The translations under genes and the position numbers were made by a program. Shown one piece after another: positions 7,711-9,013 of a DNA stretch of 9,013 nucleotides; within the stretch, counting starts at the first letter, position 1; the number at the start of each line of letters is the position of its first letter. Source of the DNA: Bacteroidota bacterium (GTDB taxonomy: Bacteria; Bacteroidota; Bacteroidia; Chitinophagales; Chitinophagaceae); the NCBI GenBank assembly GCA_023396345.1, contig JAEWWO010000389.1, positions 1-9,013 of the forward strand. The letters run 5' to 3'. The notes under the pieces were generated by a model. That model worked only from the letters and a program-made list of their open reading frames with translations, was not told the origin of the DNA and ran no database searches.

Positions 7711-7750
7711 AACTGGAAGAAGTCTTTACAGGATTTCTTCCAGTTCTTTT
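7711..7750. terminator. Bidirectional terminator between the receptor gene and the convergent HAD gene
   Basis: A perfect 11-bp stem (AACTGGAAGAA at 7711-7721 with its complement at 7735-7745) encloses a 13-nt loop. The plus strand continues CTTTTAAA and the minus strand continues TTTTAC, so both directions have a short T-tract. The right arm and part of the loop are also the last codons (LEEIL and stop) of the minus-strand gene, so the coding end doubles as terminator stem. Confidence 0.8.
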
Positions 7751-8433
7751 AAATGACTGATGGTGTAAGTAGGAGTAATTATTCCGGCATCAGCATTTAT
7801 ATGATTTACAAAAACAGTATCAATGCCCATGCTTTGAGCACCTAAAATATCAGCATCCAGATTGTCGCCAATCATAATGCTTTCTTCTGCTGTAGCTTTG
7901 GTGTTAGTAAGTGCATATTCAAAAATTTCTTTGTTGGGCTTCAGGCTGTTGCTGGCTTCAGACGTAATCATATAATCAAAATATTTATCCAGTCCTGAAT
8001 TAGTCAGCTTTCTGGTCTGTACTTTTTCAAATCCGTTTGTAATTAAATACAACGGATAATTTTTATTTTTTAAATAATCTAAAATCTCGTACGTATAAGG
8101 AAATACACCGCTTTGATTAGGCAGTTCTTCCAGAAATTCATCACTCATTATTTTAGATAAAACTTCATCACCAATTTTAAAATCAAGCAACGCCCGGAAC
8201 ATTCTGCGCCAGCGAAGCTCTTCCTGTTTTATCAAACCTTTAGTGTATCTGTCCCACAGTTTCACGTTGTGATAACTGTATCTTTCAAAGAATAAATTAA
8301 AATCTTCAATACCACGTTGCAGCAGATTATTTTTCTCAAATGTATGCTGTATGGCTATTTTAGCGTTGGTTTCAAAATCCCAGATGGTGTGGTCCAGATC
8401 AAAAAAAATGTATTTATAATTTTTCTTTTGCAT
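7726..8433 (-). CDS. yjjG: HAD-superfamily hydrolase, YjjG/YfnB-type pyrimidine nucleotidase
   Basis: 235 residues, a normal length for this family. All HAD motifs are present. Motif I is FFDLDHTIWDF, with nucleophile Asp12 and acid/base Asp14. Motif II is LITNGF with Thr132. Motif III has Lys165 in SLKPNKEIF. Motif IV is IGDNLDADILGA with Asp190 and Asp195. The helical cap between motifs I and II (about 20-110, with WDRYTKGLIKQEELRWRR) is of the C1 type found in YjjG-like enzymes. These remove phosphate from nucleoside monophosphates, including non-canonical pyrimidine nucleotides, and act in the cytoplasm. The ATG at 8431-8433 is the only good start and sits 7 nt after a promoter-like TAACTTTG box. 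The gene stands alone and converges on the receptor gene; nothing links it functionally to the sigma locus. Confidence 0.9.
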   Translation of the reverse strand: MQKKNYKYIFFDLDHTIWDFETNAKIAIQHTFEKNNLLQRGIEDFNLFFERYSYHNVKLWDRYTKGLIKQEELRWRRMFRALLDFKIGDEVLSKIMSDEFLEELPNQSGVFPYTYEILDYLKNKNYPLYLITNGFEKVQTRKLTNSGLDKYFDYMITSEASNSLKPNKEIFEYALTNTKATAEESIMIGDNLDADILGAQSMGIDTVFVNHINADAGIITPTYTISHLKELEEIL

Positions 8434-8440
8434 TGCGGGG

Positions 8441-8448
8441 CAAAGTTA
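8441..8448 (-). promoter_or_regulatory. Candidate -7 box (TAACTTTG) for the HAD gene
   Basis: On the minus strand TAACTTTG matches TAnnTTTG exactly and lies 7 nt before the ATG, predicting a very short 5' leader of about 4 nt. No clear -33 TTG lies at the usual distance; a terminator-like hairpin stands there instead. Boxes this close to start codons occur in Bacteroidota, so I consider it likely but not proven. Confidence 0.45.
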
Positions 8449-8452
8449 TAGA

Positions 8453-8485
8453 TAAAAGACCGAAGCTGCTAACTCCGGTCTTTTA
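8453..8485. terminator. Terminator-like hairpin upstream of the HAD gene
   Basis: Perfect 10-bp arms (TAAAAGACCG at 8453-8462 with complement at 8476-8485) enclose a 13-nt loop, and the stem ends in A/T runs on both sides. It would suit termination of minus-strand transcripts arriving from the right-hand gene before the HAD promoter, which starts 4 bp further on. Confidence 0.55.
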
Positions 8486-8513
8486 ATAACGAATATTTAA
8501 AATTGATTTTGTT

Positions 8514-8537
8514 CTGCGAGGCGAGGACGCCTCGCAG
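8514..8537. repeat. GC-rich REP-like palindrome
   Basis: A perfect 10-bp stem (CTGCGAGGCG at 8514-8523 with complement at 8528-8537) has a 4-nt AGGA loop. It is much richer in GC than its surroundings and has no T-tract, which suits an extragenic palindromic repeat better than a terminator. A smaller stem, ATCGCC/GGCGAT with a TCT loop, follows at 8547-8561. Confidence 0.6.
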
Positions 8538-8660
8538 CATTATTCTATCGCCTCTGGCGATTATAAATGAGGGTGTTGAGAGGTAGGTACACGAATCATT
8601 TTGATTTTCTCTACAAAATCATTTTGCAATCTGTAATTGTAGATCTATAATTTTTTTTCT

Positions 8661-8691
8661 TTAATGAGGGGGTGAAGACACCCCTCATTAA
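8661..8691. repeat. Palindrome with 13-bp stem and one bulged G
   Basis: The left arm 8661-8674 pairs with 8679-8691 around an AAGA loop; one of five consecutive G is unpaired. T-rich DNA lies on both sides (TTTTTTTT at 8651-8658; CTTTTT at 8696-8701), so it may end transcription in either direction or be a repeat element. Confidence 0.6.
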
Positions 8692-8717
8692 TTATCTTTT
8701 TGTAATCACACATAAAA

Positions 8718-8739
8718 GAATGCGCCACATGGCGCATTC
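8718..8739. repeat. GC-rich palindrome, 9-bp stem
   Basis: GAATGCGCC (8718-8726) pairs with GGCGCATTC (8731-8739) around an ACAT loop. Like the palindrome at 8514-8537 it is an island of GC in AT-rich DNA without a T-tract, suggesting a REP-like extragenic element. Confidence 0.6.
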
Positions 8740-8759
8740 CTACAAGTTTTCAATATTTG

Positions 8760-8799
8760 CATTATCACATTTTCTCATTGACACATTCGCACATTACCA
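8760..8799. repeat. Five 8-bp tandem units, consensus CATTNNCA
   Basis: The units are CATTATCA, CATTTTCT, CATTGACA, CATTCGCA and CATTACCA. The frame CATT..CA is kept (one unit ends CT) while the two middle bases differ in every unit. The array abuts, within 4 bp, a second tandem repeat with a 7-bp period. Confidence 0.75.
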
Positions 8800-8803
8800 T
8801 ATA

Positions 8804-8838
8804 ATTTGCAATCTGCAATTTGTAATCTGCAATTTATT
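8804..8838. repeat. 7-bp-period tandem repeat (ATTTGCA/ATCTGCA)
   Basis: Units read ATTTGCA, ATCTGCA, ATTTGTA, ATCTGCA, ATTTATT; equivalently, a 14-bp unit occurs twice with one change. A diverged copy of the same phrase (TTGCAATCTGTAATTGTA) lies about 180 bp to the left, around 8624-8641. Confidence 0.7.
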
Positions 8839-9013
8839 TTACCACAAAAATTCCCTTCTCGCCATATTCCATCTCAATCCGGCAGAAATCCATTTGGTAA
8901 TATTATCCGGCTGGCCTTGTACACCGTAATTTCTGTACGTAGCATTTACGTCAAAAAATAATTTGTGAATAATTTCTTATGATGCGGTAAAGGACCGTAT
9001 TAGTGTTTTGTTG
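8839..9013 (-). pseudogene. C-terminal end of a beta-barrel-like outer-membrane protein, frame interrupted
   Basis: On the minus strand the frame ending at the TAA of 8839-8841 reads, upstream to downstream, NKTLIRSFTAS, then a TAA stop (8977-8979), then EIIHKLFFDVNATYRNYG, VQGQPDNITKWISAGL and RWNMARREFLW. The alternating hydrophobic pattern and the terminal aromatic residue resemble the last strands of an outer-membrane barrel. In the neighbouring frame, upstream of the interruption, QQNTNTVLYR also looks barrel-like, so a frameshift near 8980-8990 is an alternative to a point stop. No family is recognised and the rest lies outside the window. A sequencing error could also explain the break. 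Confidence 0.5.

Larger units (their letters stand above)
8434..8838. other. Gene-free region rich in palindromes and short tandem repeats
   Basis: About 405 bp between the HAD start and the end of the broken gene at the right edge. No convincing coding sequence is present; the one 85-codon plus-strand frame at 8672-8929 runs through hairpins and tandem repeats and has no protein-like composition. The region holds, in order: the HAD promoter box, five separate hairpins (8453-8485, 8514-8537, 8547-8561, 8661-8691, 8718-8739), a 10-bp direct repeat AATCATTTTG (8594-8603 and 8617-8626), an 8-bp-period repeat (8760-8799) and a 7-bp-period repeat (8804-8838). Confidence 0.7.

Noticed and set aside
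8760..8838. CRISPR array
   Set aside because: Periods of 7-8 bp with no spacers of normal length, and no cas genes in the window.
8672..8929. Plus-strand 85-codon frame
   Set aside because: It runs through two hairpins, both tandem arrays and the antisense of the barrel-like gene; its composition follows the repeats.

Overview
The window looks like a chromosomal segment of a low-GC Bacteroidota, most likely close to Chitinophagaceae. Four things point there: SusC-type VVVVGYG(T/R)Q modules in two different proteins, an ECF sigma/anti-sigma pair of the Bacteroidota type, genes without clear Shine-Dalgarno sites but with TAnnTTTG promoter-like boxes close to start codons, and outer-membrane proteins that begin with a carboxypeptidase-regulatory-like domain. 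The family-level placement is inference; no rRNA or marker gene is present.

Left part (1-1226): the 3' end of a SulP-type anion transporter (STAS domain) is followed 21 bp later by a complete beta-carbonic anhydrase. Together they suggest a bicarbonate/CO2 handling unit. A 144-bp gap then holds a long imperfect inverted repeat enclosing two hairpins and ending in a T-tract, which fits a terminator or a palindromic repeat element.

Middle part (1227-7688): a divergent locus. On the minus strand is a secreted or envelope von Willebrand A (YfbK-like) protein that carries a carboxypeptidase-regulatory-like domain and a vestigial SusC-type plug start. On the plus strand are an ECF sigma factor, an overlapping single-span membrane protein (putative anti-sigma) whose periplasmic part is a barrel-less TonB-receptor plug with two VVVVGYG motifs, and 89 bp further on a full TonB-dependent receptor of the siderophore-receptor type. 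The vWA protein and the anti-sigma-like protein share the same module, so I infer that the locus is one envelope-signalling unit. This is the most interesting part of the window.

Right part (7689-9013): a convergent HAD-family nucleotidase (YjjG type) shares a bidirectional terminator with the receptor gene. Upstream of it is a stretch of about 400 bp without a gene, densely packed with palindromes and short-period tandem repeats (8-bp CATTNNCA units and 7-bp ATTTGCA-like units). The window ends in the C-terminal part of a minus-strand beta-barrel-like protein whose frame is interrupted by a stop codon, probably a decayed gene.
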